DNA of 64,000 nt from Streptomyces justiciae (GTDB taxonomy: Bacteria > Actinomycetota > Actinomycetes > Streptomycetales > Streptomycetaceae). Below the pieces are notes generated by a model. It searched no databases, was not told the origin of the DNA, and saw only the letters and a list, made by a program, of their open reading frames with translations. This document shows positions 28,364 to 37,396 of this stretch, in pieces. The stretch is from NCBI RefSeq assembly GCF_015163075.1, contig NZ_JADDXU010000012.1:124001-188000 (forward strand), given 5' to 3'. The stretch's first letter is position 1, and every line of letters starts with the position of its first letter. The position numbers were made by a program, and so were the translations under genes.

Positions 28364-29445
28364 CGGCGCTTCCCCGAGGGACGGCGTCGGGTGGCGCGCG
28401 GTCCGACGACGGCCGGAGTGGCGTCCTCGGGGTCGCGCGCGGACTCGCCCCGGGCCTCCGCCTGCTCCTCCTCGGCGGCGGCCTGGGCGCGCTTGGCCAG
28501 CACCCGCTTGCGCAGGGCCTTCATCTGCGGCTCGCGCTCCTTGAGGTCGGCGACGAGCGGCGTGGCGATGAAGATCGAGGAGTACGCGCCAGCCGCGAGG
28601 CCGACGAACAGCGACAGCGAGATGTCGTTGAGCGTGCCCGCGCCGAGGAAGCCGCCACCGATGAACAGCAGGCCGGCCACCGGCAGCAGCGCCACCACCG
28701 TGGTGTTGATGGAACGGACCAGGGTGCCGTTGATCGAGCGGTTGGCGACGTCGCTGTAGGTGAAGCGGGTCTGCTTGGTGATGTCCTTCGTCTGCTCCTT
28801 GAGGGAGTCGAAGACGACCACCGTGTCGTAGAGCGAGTAACCGAGGATCGTCAGCAGACCGATCACCGTGCCGGGCGTGACCTCGAAGCCGACGAGGGCG
28901 TAGATACCGACCGTGATGGTGATGTCGTGGATCAGGGCGACGAGGGCCGCGATGGCCATGCGCCACTCGAAGGCGATCGCCAGATAGATCACGACGAGGA
29001 CCATGAAGATCGCCAGACCCTGCCAGGCCTTGTTGGCGATCTGGTCACCCCAGCTGGGGCCGACGAGGTCGGCGGCGATCTTCTCCGGGTCGACCTTGAA
29101 GTCCTCGGCGAGCTTGTTCTTGATCTCGTCGGACTGCTGGGTGTCCATGCCGGCGATCTGGATGCGCAGCGTGCCGTTGCCGAGCTTCTGCACGACCGCG
29201 TCGTGGCCGGAGGCGTCCTTCGCGTACTCCTCGGCCTGGGAGACGGAGACGCTGGTCTTCTCCGTGGTGAAGACGGCGCCGCCCTGGAAGTCGATGCCCA
29301 TGTTCAGGCCGCGTACCGCGAGGCCCACGATCGCCGTGATGGTGATCAGGATCGAGATGCCGTACCAGAGCTTGCGGTGGCCGATGAAGTCGTAGCTGAT
29401 CTCGCCACGGTGCAGCCGGGCGCCGAGGTTGCCGAGTTTCGACAT
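28360..29445 (-). CDS. secF: Protein translocase subunit SecF
   Basis: SecF with SecD uses the proton motive force to help pull proteins through SecYEG. The 361-residue protein starts MSKLGNLGARLHRGEISYDF, has helix 1 WYGISILITITAIVGLAV, the conserved GIDFQGGA motif at the start of the P1 domain, and five further helices with LLTILGYSLYDTVVVFDSLKE and RSINTTVVALLPVAGLLFIGG. The C-terminus is charged and carries an Arg-rich end. It begins 2 bases after the secD stop and overlaps apt. Confidence 0.95.
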   Translation of the reverse strand: MSKLGNLGARLHRGEISYDFIGHRKLWYGISILITITAIVGLAVRGLNMGIDFQGGAVFTTEKTSVSVSQAEEYAKDASGHDAVVQKLGNGTLRIQIAGMDTQQSDEIKNKLAEDFKVDPEKIAADLVGPSWGDQIANKAWQGLAIFMVLVVIYLAIAFEWRMAIAALVALIHDITITVGIYALVGFEVTPGTVIGLLTILGYSLYDTVVVFDSLKEQTKDITKQTRFTYSDVANRSINGTLVRSINTTVVALLPVAGLLFIGGGFLGAGTLNDISLSLFVGLAAGAYSSIFIATPLVADLKEREPQMKALRKRVLAKRAQAAAEEEQAEARGESARDPEDATPAVVGPRATRRRPSGKRR

Positions 29446-29447
29446 GC

Positions 29448-31214
29448 TCACGCCTCCTTCGTCTGGGCGGGGGCGGCGGGACGGCGGGTGCGGCGCAGCG
29501 GCGGCTGGGCACCCAGGCTCTTCGGGTCGAGGCCGGACCACTTGCTGCCGCTCGCGAAGAACTTCCGGCGGGCCAGCAGCGTCATCAGCGGCTTGGTGAA
29601 GAAGAACACCACGACGACGTCGAGGACGGTGGTCAGACCCAGCGTGAACGCGAAGCCCTGGACCTTGCCGACGGTGACGATGAACAGCACCGCGGCGGCG
29701 AGGAACGACACGAAGTCGGAGACCAGGATGGTGCGCCGGGCACGCGGCCAGGCCCGCTCGACGGCGGGGCGCAGGGAGCGGCCCTCGCGGATCTCGTCCC
29801 GGATGCGTTCGAAGTAGACGATGAACGAGTCCGCGGTGATACCGATGGCGACGATCGCACCGCAGACGGCCGGCAGGTTCAGCGCGAAGCCGATGGCCGG
29901 GCCGAGCAGCGCCATGATCACGTAGGTGAGGACGCCGGAGACCAGCAGCGAGGCCATGGCGACGACGGACAGACCGCGGTAGTAGAACACCAGGTAGAGC
30001 ACGACCAGGCCGAGGCCGATCGCGCCGGCGAGCAGACCGGCGTGCAGCTGCTCACCGCCGAGCGCGGCGGTCACCGTGGTGACGCTCTGCTCCTGGAAGG
30101 AGAGCGGGAGCGCGCCGTACGACAGCATGTTGGCGAGGCTCTGGGCCTCCTCCTGCGTGAAGCTGCCGGAGATCTGGGCCTGGCCGCCGGTGATGGACTG
30201 GCTGACGGTCGGGCTGGAGACGACCTCGCCGTCCAGGACGATGCCGAACTCGTTCTGCGGCAGGGTGTTCTGGGCGAGCTGGCCGGTGATGTCGGCGAAC
30301 TTCTTCGCGCCGCTCTTGTTGAAGTCCATCGTGACCTGCCAGCCGGCGGCGGTCTGCGTGTCGAAGACGGCCTTGGCCTCGTCGACCTCGGTGCCGGCGA
30401 CGGCGGCGGGGCCGAGCAGGTACTTGTACCAGACGCCGTCGATCTCGCCGCAGCCCACGGTCGAGTCCTCCGGCTTGGCGCCCTCGCCGGCCTTGGTGCG
30501 GGCCGACTTCTTGGAGCAGTCGAGGGCCGTGTACTGGGCCTGGAGCTTGGCGTCGGCGGTGCTGCCGGTGTCGCTGCTCGACGAGGCGGAGGGGCTCGGG
30601 GAGGACGAGGCGCTCGCGGAGGCGGACGGGCTCGCGTCGGCCTTCAGCGCGTCGGTGACGGCCCGGCCCTGCGTGGTGGCCGAGGCGGACGGGGAGGAGG
30701 AAGAGGTGGCCTTCTCACCCGAGGCGCCCGACTTGCTCGCGGAGGGGCTCGGCGAGGCGCTGGACGAACCGCTGGCGGACGGGCTCGGCGAGGCGCTGGG
30801 AGCGGCGGCGCCGGTGGCCTCCTGGGCCAGGACCGGACGGAAGTAGAGCTTGGCGGTGGTGCCGACCTGGTCCCGGGCTTCCTTGGAGTTGGTGCCCTTG
30901 GGGATGTTGACGATGATGTTCTTGTCGCCCTGGGTCTGCACCTCCGCCTCGGAGACGCCCAGGCCATTGACACGGCGGTTCATGATCTCGACCGCGGTGT
31001 CCATGTTGGCCTTGTTGATCGCGGAGCCTTGGTCGGCCTTCGCCTCGAGCGTGATGCTCGTGCCACCGGCCAGGTCGATGCCGAGGCGCGGGGTCGTGTG
31101 CCCGGAGAGGAACATTCCCCCGGTGAGCGCCACGATGGCGATCAGGATCAGGGCCAGCGAGCGCCCAGGCTTGCTCTGGGCGCTCGCGCTCCGGCCCTTC
31201 TTAGGTGCTGCCAC
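29448..31214 (-). CDS. secD: Protein translocase subunit SecD with a Ser/Ala/Pro-rich insertion
   Basis: The 588-residue protein starts at GTG 31214 (VAAPKKGRSA), with GGGAG about 9 bases upstream; the in-frame extension to 31274 is not needed. Helix 1 is SLALILIAIVALTGGMFL, followed by LGIDLAGGTSITLEAK. Residues 135-221 are a low-complexity stretch of Ser, Ala and Pro (units such as SASPSPSAS) inserted in the P1 domain, ending before two cysteines (LDCSKK and VGCGEID). The C-terminal half holds five helices, GITADSFIVYFERIRDEIREG and TRTILVSDF-like sequence (RRTILVSDFVSFLAAAVLF). It pairs with secF. Confidence 0.95.
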   Translation of the reverse strand: MAAPKKGRSASAQSKPGRSLALILIAIVALTGGMFLSGHTTPRLGIDLAGGTSITLEAKADQGSAINKANMDTAVEIMNRRVNGLGVSEAEVQTQGDKNIIVNIPKGTNSKEARDQVGTTAKLYFRPVLAQEATGAAAPSASPSPSASGSSSASPSPSASKSGASGEKATSSSSPSASATTQGRAVTDALKADASPSASASASSSPSPSASSSSDTGSTADAKLQAQYTALDCSKKSARTKAGEGAKPEDSTVGCGEIDGVWYKYLLGPAAVAGTEVDEAKAVFDTQTAAGWQVTMDFNKSGAKKFADITGQLAQNTLPQNEFGIVLDGEVVSSPTVSQSITGGQAQISGSFTQEEAQSLANMLSYGALPLSFQEQSVTTVTAALGGEQLHAGLLAGAIGLGLVVLYLVFYYRGLSVVAMASLLVSGVLTYVIMALLGPAIGFALNLPAVCGAIVAIGITADSFIVYFERIRDEIREGRSLRPAVERAWPRARRTILVSDFVSFLAAAVLFIVTVGKVQGFAFTLGLTTVLDVVVVFFFTKPLMTLLARRKFFASGSKWSGLDPKSLGAQPPLRRTRRPAAPAQTKEA

Positions 31215-31307
31215 CTTCTCGTACTCCCTCTCGGGCCGCTGCGCGCCGGGTCTGCGGGCGGGCGGCCATGACATGGTGTCGATCCCGTGCGAGCTGCGTA
31301 CATCCGA

Positions 31308-31334
31308 GGGCGCGCGGGCGTGGCCCGCGCGCCC
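31308..31334. terminator. Perfect hairpin between yajC and secD
   Basis: GGGCGCGCGGGC and GCCCGCGCGCCC form a 12-bp perfect stem around GTG, 9 bases past the yajC stop and about 90 bases before the secD start. It may end or partly attenuate transcription from yajC into secD. Confidence 0.65.
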
Positions 31335-31343
31335 CGGGTACGA

Positions 31344-31841
31344 CTACTTCGCGTCGGAGTCGCCGTCGGTCTTCTTCGGCGCGTCGTCCGTCTTCGCCTC
31401 GGCGGCCTCGTCGGCCTGCTCGGCCTCGTCGGCGGGCTCGTCCTTCTTGCCGAGGTCGACCTTGTCGTCGGAGGCGGCGGCAGCGTCGTCGGCGGACTCG
31501 TCGGTCTCGGTGAGGGAGGAGGCGTCGTCGGGGACGACGTCGGTCTTCAGGTCGTGCTCGATGCCGTGGACGATGCGGTTGTACTCGTCGTCGGAGAGGA
31601 CGGCACCGATCGCGTTCTTCGCGAAGAGAAGTTCGACGCCGGGGCCGGCGTCGACGAGGACGGTGTCCTCGCCCACCTCCTTGACCGTGGCGTACATCCC
31701 CCCGATCGTGCGGATGCCGCTGCCGGGCTGCATCTGGTTCCGCATGTCGGCTGCCTGCTGCTGCTTCTTCTTCGCCGACCGGGTCATCAGGAACATGGCC
31801 CCGATGAGCACGATGAACGGGAGGAGGGTCACGAGACTCAC
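31344..31841 (-). CDS. yajC: Preprotein translocase subunit YajC
   Basis: YajC is the small Sec accessory membrane protein. The 165-residue protein has one N-terminal helix (LVTLLPFIVLIGAMFLM), the family stretch RSAKKKQQQAADMRNQMQPG followed by IRTIGGMYATVKEVGEDTVLVDAGPG, and a long acidic Ala/Asp/Glu/Lys tail (residues 110-165) typical of Streptomyces. It sits between ruvB and secD. Confidence 0.93.
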   Translation of the reverse strand: MSLVTLLPFIVLIGAMFLMTRSAKKKQQQAADMRNQMQPGSGIRTIGGMYATVKEVGEDTVLVDAGPGVELLFAKNAIGAVLSDDEYNRIVHGIEHDLKTDVVPDDASSLTETDESADDAAAASDDKVDLGKKDEPADEAEQADEAAEAKTDDAPKKTDGDSDAK

Positions 31842-32039
31842 GGGTCGGTACTTCCTTCACGCGACCGCGATGCTGAGCGGCCTGATGGTTGGGGGTTTGT
31901 GCGCCGCCGACAAAGGCGGCATCGGCGGAGTCTAAGCGAGTCCGCGCGCATGGAACAACGCTCAGCATGGCACCCGGGTTCCTGGCCCGGCCAATGCCCC
32001 GCCGTCACAAAGACATCACGCCCGGCGCCATGTCAGCCG

Positions 32040-33113
32040 TCACGTCCCGAACAGGTCCTGTTGTCCGTTTCCTGTGGCCGCCGAGCGCGGCGGGGTGAGG
32101 CCGAGATGCGCCCATGCGGCGGGGGTGGCGACCCGGCCGCGCGGGGTCCGGGCGAGCAGTCCCTCGCGGACGAGGAAGGGTTCGGCGACCTCCTCGACGG
32201 TCTCGCGCTCCTCCCCCACGGCGACGGCGAGCGTGGACAGGCCGACCGGGCCGCCGCCGAACAGCTTGAGCAGGGCTTCGAGGACACCCCGGTCGAGCCG
32301 GTCGAGCCCGCGGGCGTCGACCTCGTAGACCTGGAGGGCGGCCGCGGCGATCTCGCGGGTGATCACGCCGTCGGCCTTGACCTGCGCGTAGTCCCGTACC
32401 CGGCGCAGCAGGCGGTTGGCGATGCGGGGCGTGCCGCGGGAGCGGCCGGCGATCTCGGCGGCGCCGTCGGTGTCGATCTCCACGTCGAGGAGGTCGGCCG
32501 AGCGGTGGATGACGCGCTGGAGCTCTGCGGGCTCGTAGAACTCCATGTGCGCGGTGAAGCCGAAGCGGTCGCGCAGCGGGGGCGGCAGCAGGCCCGCGCG
32601 CGTGGTGGCGCCGACCAGCGTGAAGGGGGGCAGTTCGAGGGGGATCGCGGTGGCGCCGGGGCCCTTGCCGACGATGACGTCGACGCGGAAGTCCTCCATC
32701 GCCATGTACAGCATCTCCTCGGCGGGCCGGGACATGCGGTGGATCTCGTCGAGGAAGAGGACCTCGCCCTCCTGGAGGGAGGAGAGGATCGCGGCGAGGT
32801 CGCCTGCGTGCTGGATGGCGGGCCCGGACGTGATGCGGATCGGGGCGCCCATCTCGGCCGCGATGATCATCGACAGAGTGGTCTTGCCGAGGCCGGGGGC
32901 GCCGGAGAGCAGGACATGGTCGGCGGTGGCGCCCCGCGCGCGTGCGGCGCGCAGGACGAGGTCGAGCTGTTCGCGGACCTTCTCCTGGCCGATGAACTCG
33001 CCCAGGTCCTTGGGGCGCAGGGCGGCCTCGACGGCCTGGTCCTCACGGTCGGCGACGGAGGCCACCAGGCGTTCGTCGGCGGCGTCGGTGCCGGTCGTGT
33101 CGTCCCAGTTCAC
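32040..33113 (-). CDS. ruvB: Holliday junction branch migration helicase RuvB
   Basis: RuvB is the AAA+ motor that drives branch migration with RuvA. The 357-residue protein shows RPKDLGEFIGQEKVREQL, Walker A LLSGAPGLGKTTLSMII (about 68-84), Walker B VLFLDEIHRMSRPAEEM, sensor VGATTRAGLLPPPLRDRFG and the winged-helix end (GGGPVGLSTLAVAVGEERET, RTPRGRVATPAAWAHLGL). It starts 10 bases after the ruvA stop, so ruvC-ruvA-ruvB form one operon. Confidence 0.97.
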   Translation of the reverse strand: MNWDDTTGTDAADERLVASVADREDQAVEAALRPKDLGEFIGQEKVREQLDLVLRAARARGATADHVLLSGAPGLGKTTLSMIIAAEMGAPIRITSGPAIQHAGDLAAILSSLQEGEVLFLDEIHRMSRPAEEMLYMAMEDFRVDVIVGKGPGATAIPLELPPFTLVGATTRAGLLPPPLRDRFGFTAHMEFYEPAELQRVIHRSADLLDVEIDTDGAAEIAGRSRGTPRIANRLLRRVRDYAQVKADGVITREIAAAALQVYEVDARGLDRLDRGVLEALLKLFGGGPVGLSTLAVAVGEERETVEEVAEPFLVREGLLARTPRGRVATPAAWAHLGLTPPRSAATGNGQQDLFGT

Positions 33114-33123
33114 TGACGTTCTC

Positions 33124-33729
33124 CTAGCGGGCGCGGTTCAGGGTCTGCAGAGCGGCCTTCAGCAGCTGGCCCACCTGGGGCGTGCCGCCGGCGGCCTCGG
33201 CCTGCGGGGCCACGGCGGACACCGCCTCGTCGGCCTCGCGGGTCGCGTAGCCCAGACCGATCAGCGCCGCGTGCAGTTGGTCGCGCCAGCCCTGGGTGAC
33301 CGGGGCGCCGATGGCGGGGGCCCCGACCGGTTCGCCGAGCCGGTCCTTCAGCTCCAGCAGCAGCTTCTGGGCGCCCTTCTTGCCGATGCCGGGGACGGCG
33401 GTGAGGGCCTTCTCGTCGCCGGTGGAGATCGCGCGGCGCAGGGCGTCCGGGGTGTGGACCGCGAGCATGGCCTGGGCGAGCCGCGGGCCGACGCCGCTCG
33501 CGGTCTGGAGCAGCTCGAAGACCTGGCGCTCGTCGTCGTCCACGAAGCCGTAGAGGGTGAGCGAGTCCTCTCGTACGACGAGGGAGGTGGCGAGCTTGGC
33601 GGGCTTGCCGAGGCGGAGCGTGGACAGCGTGTTCGGCGTGCACTGCACGGCCATGCCGACGCCGCCGACCTCGACGACGGCGGTGTCGGGGGCGAGCGCG
33701 GCGACCGTGCCGCTGACGAAGGCGATCAT
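33124..33729 (-). CDS. ruvA: Holliday junction DNA-binding protein RuvA
   Basis: RuvA binds the four-way junction as a tetramer and loads RuvB. The 201-residue protein has the N-terminal OB domain (MIAFVSGTVAALAPDTAVVE, SLTLYGFVDDDERQVFELLQ), two helix-hairpin-helix motifs (TASGVGPRLAQAML and AVPGIGKKGAQKLLLELKD) and the C-terminal RuvB-binding helices (ALIGLGYATREADEAV). The ATG at 33729 overlaps the ruvC stop by four bases. Confidence 0.96.
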   Translation of the reverse strand: MIAFVSGTVAALAPDTAVVEVGGVGMAVQCTPNTLSTLRLGKPAKLATSLVVREDSLTLYGFVDDDERQVFELLQTASGVGPRLAQAMLAVHTPDALRRAISTGDEKALTAVPGIGKKGAQKLLLELKDRLGEPVGAPAIGAPVTQGWRDQLHAALIGLGYATREADEAVSAVAPQAEAAGGTPQVGQLLKAALQTLNRAR

Positions 33730-34295
33730 GCCGTACGGCCTTTCGAGGTGACCCGTGCCGTGGGGGCGGCCGGTGCTTTCTTGGCGTGCAGGGCCACGGC
33801 CTGCTGGAGTCGGTTCTGCGCGGGGGCGCGCCAGATGTGGCAGATGGCGAGCGCGAGGGCGTCGGCGGCGTCGGCCGGCTTGGGAGGCGCGTCGAGGCGC
33901 AGCAGCCGGGTCACCATGGCGCCGACCTGGGCCTTGTCGGCGCGGCCGCTGCCGGTGACGGCGGCCTTGACCTCGCTCGGGGTGTGCAGGGCGACGGGGA
34001 TGCCGCGGCGGGCGGCGCACAGCATGGCGACGGCGCTGGCCTGGGCGGTGCCCATGACCGTACGGACGTTGTGCTGGCTGAACACCCGTTCCACGGCGAC
34101 GAATTCGGGCCGGTGCTCGTCCAGCCACTGCTCGATGCCCTGCTCGATCGCGACGAGGCGATGGCCCAACTCGGCGTCCGCGGGCGTCCGTACGACACCG
34201 ACGCCGAGCATCGTCAACGGCCGCCCGGCAACCCCCTCGACGACCCCGACACCACATCGCGTCAGTCCGGGGTCCACCCCGAGTACCCGCACCAC
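33726..34295 (-). CDS. ruvC: Crossover junction endodeoxyribonuclease RuvC
   Basis: RuvC resolves Holliday junctions. The 189-residue protein has the catalytic acid motifs VLGVDPGLTRCGVGVVEG (Asp), VAVERVFSQHN (Glu) and ADAADALALAICH (two Asp), plus the ALHTPSEVKAAVTGSGRADK segment. It starts at GTG 34295; the very next codon is also GTG and could be used. The Ala/Thr/Lys-rich C-terminal tail is an actinobacterial extension. It is first in the ruvCAB operon. Confidence 0.95.
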   Translation of the reverse strand: MVRVLGVDPGLTRCGVGVVEGVAGRPLTMLGVGVVRTPADAELGHRLVAIEQGIEQWLDEHRPEFVAVERVFSQHNVRTVMGTAQASAVAMLCAARRGIPVALHTPSEVKAAVTGSGRADKAQVGAMVTRLLRLDAPPKPADAADALALAICHIWRAPAQNRLQQAVALHAKKAPAAPTARVTSKGRTA

Positions 34296-34352
34296 GCCCC
34301 CTCCCGCTCGATCGCCTGTTTGTGCAGGCTATCGGGTGCCACCGACAATGCG

Positions 34353-34384
34353 ACGGGCCGACGGGGTGTGTCCCGTCGGCCCGT
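34353..34384. terminator. Terminator of the yebC transcript
   Basis: ACGGGCCGACGGG and CCCGTCGGCCCGT form a perfect 13-bp stem with a 6-base loop between the yebC stop (34404) and ruvC. There is no U-tract. Confidence 0.75.
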
Positions 34385-34403
34385 TCGAATCCGGAGCGTG
34401 GGC

Positions 34404-35156
34404 TCAGGCGTCGACCTTCTCCATGACCTCGTCGCTCACGTCGAAGTTGGCGAAGACGTTCTGCACGTCGTCGCTGTCCTCGAGCGCGTCGATCAGCTTG
34501 AAGATCTTCTTGGCGCCCTCCTCGTCCAGCTCGACCTGCATGGTCGGGACGAAGTTGGCCTCGGCGGAGTCGTAGTCGATGCCCGCCTCCTGGAGGGCGG
34601 TGCGGACCGCGACCAGGTCGGTGGCCTCGCTGAGCACCTCGAAGGACTCACCGAGGTCGCTGACCTCCTCGGCGCCCGCGTCCAGGACGACCTCGAGGAC
34701 GTCGTCCTCGCTCAGCTCGCCCTTGGGGACGATCACGACGCCCTTGCGGTTGAAGAGGTACGACACCGAGCCCGGGTCGGCCATGGAGCCGCCGTTGCGG
34801 GTCATGGCGACGCGGACGTCGGAGGCGGCGCGGTTGCGGTTGTCGGTGAGGCACTCGATGAGCACCGCGACGCCGTTCGGGCCGTAGCCCTCGTACATGA
34901 TCGTCTCGTAGTCGGCGCCGCCGGCCTCGAGGCCACCGCCGCGCTTGACCGCGGAGTCGATGTTCTTGTTCGGGACCGACTGCTTCTTCGCCTTCTGGAT
35001 GGCGTCGTAGAGGGTCGGGTTGCCCTCGATGTCGACGCCGCCCATCCGGGCCGCGACCTCGATGTTCTTGATCAGCTTCGCGAAGAGCTTGCCGCGCTTG
35101 GCGTCGATCACGGCCTTCTTGTGCTTCGTCGTAGCCCATTTAGAGTGGCCGGACAT
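34404..35156 (-). CDS. yebC: YebC/PmpR (TACO1) family protein
   Basis: The 250-residue protein starts with the diagnostic MSGHSKWATTKHKKAVIDAK and shows RGGGLEAGGADYETIMYEGYGPNG and LIECLTDNRNRAASDVR. Members were annotated as transcription regulators and are now also linked to relief of ribosome stalling at proline stretches; I cannot say which applies here. It lies between pdxT and ruvC, as in many actinobacteria. Confidence 0.95.
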   Translation of the reverse strand: MSGHSKWATTKHKKAVIDAKRGKLFAKLIKNIEVAARMGGVDIEGNPTLYDAIQKAKKQSVPNKNIDSAVKRGGGLEAGGADYETIMYEGYGPNGVAVLIECLTDNRNRAASDVRVAMTRNGGSMADPGSVSYLFNRKGVVIVPKGELSEDDVLEVVLDAGAEEVSDLGESFEVLSEATDLVAVRTALQEAGIDYDSAEANFVPTMQVELDEEGAKKIFKLIDALEDSDDVQNVFANFDVSDEVMEKVDA

Positions 35157-35204
35157 CTGCCTGTCTCCTTCGCGTAACCCTCTACATAACGAACGCCAGA
35201 GATC

Positions 35205-35810
35205 CTACAAGGACTCCGCCGTGCGGTTCGCGCGCACCATGTCGACGAACAGGGAGTGCACGCGGTGGTCGCCGGTCAGTTCGGGGTGGAACGACGTGGC
35301 GAGCGCGGTGCCCTGGCGGACCGCGACGATGTGGCCGTCGTGCTCGGCGAGCACCTCTACCTCGGCGCCCACGGACTCCACCCAGGGGGCGCGGATGAAG
35401 ACGCCCTCCACAGGATGGCCCGGAACGCCCTGCACGTCGACCTCGGCCTCGAAGGACTCGTTCTGACGTCCGAAGGCGTTGCGGCGCACGATCATGTCGA
35501 TGCCGCCGATCGTCTCCTGGCCCGAGCGCGGGTCGAGGATCTTGTCGGCGAGCATGATCATGCCCGCGCAGGTGCCGTAGACGGGCATACCGGCCCGCAC
35601 GCGCGCGCGGAGGGGCTCCATCACGCCGAACAGAACGGCCAGCTTGGAGATGGTGGTGGACTCACCGCCGGGGACGACCAGGCCGTCCACCTCGGCGAGT
35701 TCCTCGGGGCGCCGGACCGGCCTGGCCACGGCGTCCGCCGCGGCCAGGGCGATCAGGTGCTCCCGTACGTCGCCCTGGAGTGCGAGCACTCCGATGACGG
35801 GATCGGTCAT
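35205..35810 (-). CDS. pdxT: Pyridoxal 5'-phosphate synthase glutaminase subunit PdxT
   Basis: PdxT hydrolyses glutamine and channels ammonia to PdxS. The 201-residue class I amidotransferase has VIGVLALQGDVREHL, LVVPGGESTTISKL, the nucleophile Cys in PVYGTCAGMIMLA, and His/Glu in ATSFHPELTGDHRVH. Its ATG shares one base with the pdxS stop (TAATG), which fits tight coupling of the two subunits. Confidence 0.96.
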   Translation of the reverse strand: MTDPVIGVLALQGDVREHLIALAAADAVARPVRRPEELAEVDGLVVPGGESTTISKLAVLFGVMEPLRARVRAGMPVYGTCAGMIMLADKILDPRSGQETIGGIDMIVRRNAFGRQNESFEAEVDVQGVPGHPVEGVFIRAPWVESVGAEVEVLAEHDGHIVAVRQGTALATSFHPELTGDHRVHSLFVDMVRANRTAESL

Positions 35811-36715
35811 TACCAGCCTCGGTTCGCGTAACGCTCGGCCTCGGGGAGGGTGTCGCAGTTGATGCCGACCATGGCCTCGCCCAGGTTGCGGGACGCGTCG
35901 GCGATGATCTTCGGGTCGTCGTAGAAGGTGGTGGCCTTCACGATGGCGGCGGCGCGCTTGGCCGGGTCGCCGGACTTGAAGATGCCGGAGCCGACGAAGA
36001 CGCCCTCGGCGCCGAGCTGGCGCATGAGCGCGGCGTCGGCCGGGGTGGCGACGCCACCGGCGGAGAACAGCACCACGGGGAGCTTGCCGAGCTCGGAGAC
36101 TTCCTTGACGAGCTCGTACGGGGCGCGCAGCTCCTTGGCGGCGGCGTACAGCTCGTTGTTGTCGAAGCCCCGCAGCTTGGCGATCTCGTTCTTGATCTGG
36201 CGCAGGTGGCGGACGGCCTCGACGACGTTGCCGGTGCCGGCCTCGCCCTTGGAGCGGATCATGGCCGCGCCCTCGGCGATGCGGCGCAGGGCCTCACCGA
36301 GGTTGGTGGCGCCGCAGACGAAGGGGGTCGTGAAGGCCCACTTGTCGGAGTGGTTGACCTCGTCGGCCGGGGTGAGGACCTCGGACTCGTCGATGTAGTC
36401 GACGCCGAGGGACTGCAGGACCTGGGCCTCGACGAAGTGACCGATGCGGGACTTGGCCATCACGGGGATGGAGACCGCGTCGATGATGCCCTCGATCATG
36501 TCCGGGTCGGACATCCGGGCCACGCCGCCGTCCTTGCGGATGTCGGCCGGGACCCGCTCCAGGGCCATGACGGCGACGGCGCCCGCGTCCTCGGCGATCT
36601 TCGCCTGCTCCGGGGTCACGACGTCCATGATCACGCCGCCCTTGAGCTGCTCGGCCATGCCACGCTTCACGCGCGCGGTGCCGGTCTCGGGGGTCTGGTT
36701 CTCGGTGCTGGACAC
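35810..36715 (-). CDS. pdxS: Pyridoxal 5'-phosphate synthase subunit PdxS
   Basis: PdxS makes PLP from ribose 5-phosphate, glyceraldehyde 3-phosphate and ammonia. The 301-residue beta/alpha barrel shows RVKRGMAEQLKGGVIMDVV, VMALERVPADIRKDGGVARM, the lysine-bearing MAKSRIGHFVEAQ and IRSKGEAGTGNVVEAVRH, and GGVATPADAALMRQLGAEGV. It is first in the pdxS-pdxT pair. The 126-bp gap upstream probably holds the promoter. Confidence 0.97.
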   Translation of the reverse strand: MSSTENQTPETGTARVKRGMAEQLKGGVIMDVVTPEQAKIAEDAGAVAVMALERVPADIRKDGGVARMSDPDMIEGIIDAVSIPVMAKSRIGHFVEAQVLQSLGVDYIDESEVLTPADEVNHSDKWAFTTPFVCGATNLGEALRRIAEGAAMIRSKGEAGTGNVVEAVRHLRQIKNEIAKLRGFDNNELYAAAKELRAPYELVKEVSELGKLPVVLFSAGGVATPADAALMRQLGAEGVFVGSGIFKSGDPAKRAAAIVKATTFYDDPKIIADASRNLGEAMVGINCDTLPEAERYANRGW

Positions 36716-36841
36716 GGGTTGACCTCACTGATGTGAAAAGAGGATTTCTACGGCACCGAGGAAACGTGAAGGGACCAGGCCACAGCAAGGGCCAATAGGG
36801 AGGCGGTGGATCGTTTTCCCGTCACCGCGGGGCCGGAACGG

Positions 36842-37384
36842 CTACGCGGCCCGGTCCACCAGGGCCGCCGGAGGCTCGTCGTCCATCTCGAACGCCATCG
36901 GGAACGGGGCGTGACCGGCCAGCCGGAACCAGCGGACCTTGCGGTGCTCGCGGAGCCGGCGAGCCGCGCCGACGGCGTCGTTGTGGAAGCGCCGGGCCAT
37001 CGGAACCCGGCGTACCGCCTCGGTCAGCTCGTGGATCGCGGCCTCTCCCCCGGGCGCCTCCTTCACGGTCTCCACCTGCGGAGTCTCCGCGAACACGGCG
37101 CGCAGCGCCTGACTCAGCTCGCTCTCGGCGACCTCCCGCTGCTCCTCCTCGGCCTGCCGGGCGGCGTGGGCGGCCTCGTAGAGGACGATCGACGCGGCGG
37201 GGTCCAGGACGCCGGACGTCGCGAGCTCCTGAGCCACCGAGGCACGGCGCAGCAACTGCGCGTCGAGGGCGGCGCGGGCGGCGTCGATCCGGGCGTGCAG
37301 ACGGTCCAGCCGGCCTGCGGTCCAGCTCAAGTACAGGCCGATCGCCACGAGAGCGACGAGGATCCAGATGAGGGTTGCGGTCAC
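36842..37384 (-). CDS. Single-pass membrane protein with helical domain, function unknown
   Basis: The protein has 180 residues from GTG 37384 (VTATLIWIL); another GTG at 37396 is possible and neither has a strong ribosome site. An N-terminal helix LIWILVALVAIGLYLSW is followed by helices RLDRLHARIDAARAALDAQL and YEAAHAARQAEEEQREVAES. The C-terminal part ends FRLAGHAPFPMAFEMDDEPP. The first part recalls LemA-like proteins (helix plus coil). In mycobacteria this position between pimA and pdxS carries a membrane-anchored Nudix gene, but no Nudix box is visible here. Confidence 0.8.
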   Translation of the reverse strand: MTATLIWILVALVAIGLYLSWTAGRLDRLHARIDAARAALDAQLLRRASVAQELATSGVLDPAASIVLYEAAHAARQAEEEQREVAESELSQALRAVFAETPQVETVKEAPGGEAAIHELTEAVRRVPMARRFHNDAVGAARRLREHRKVRWFRLAGHAPFPMAFEMDDEPPAALVDRAA

Positions 37385-37396
37385 GGGCGGCAACAC

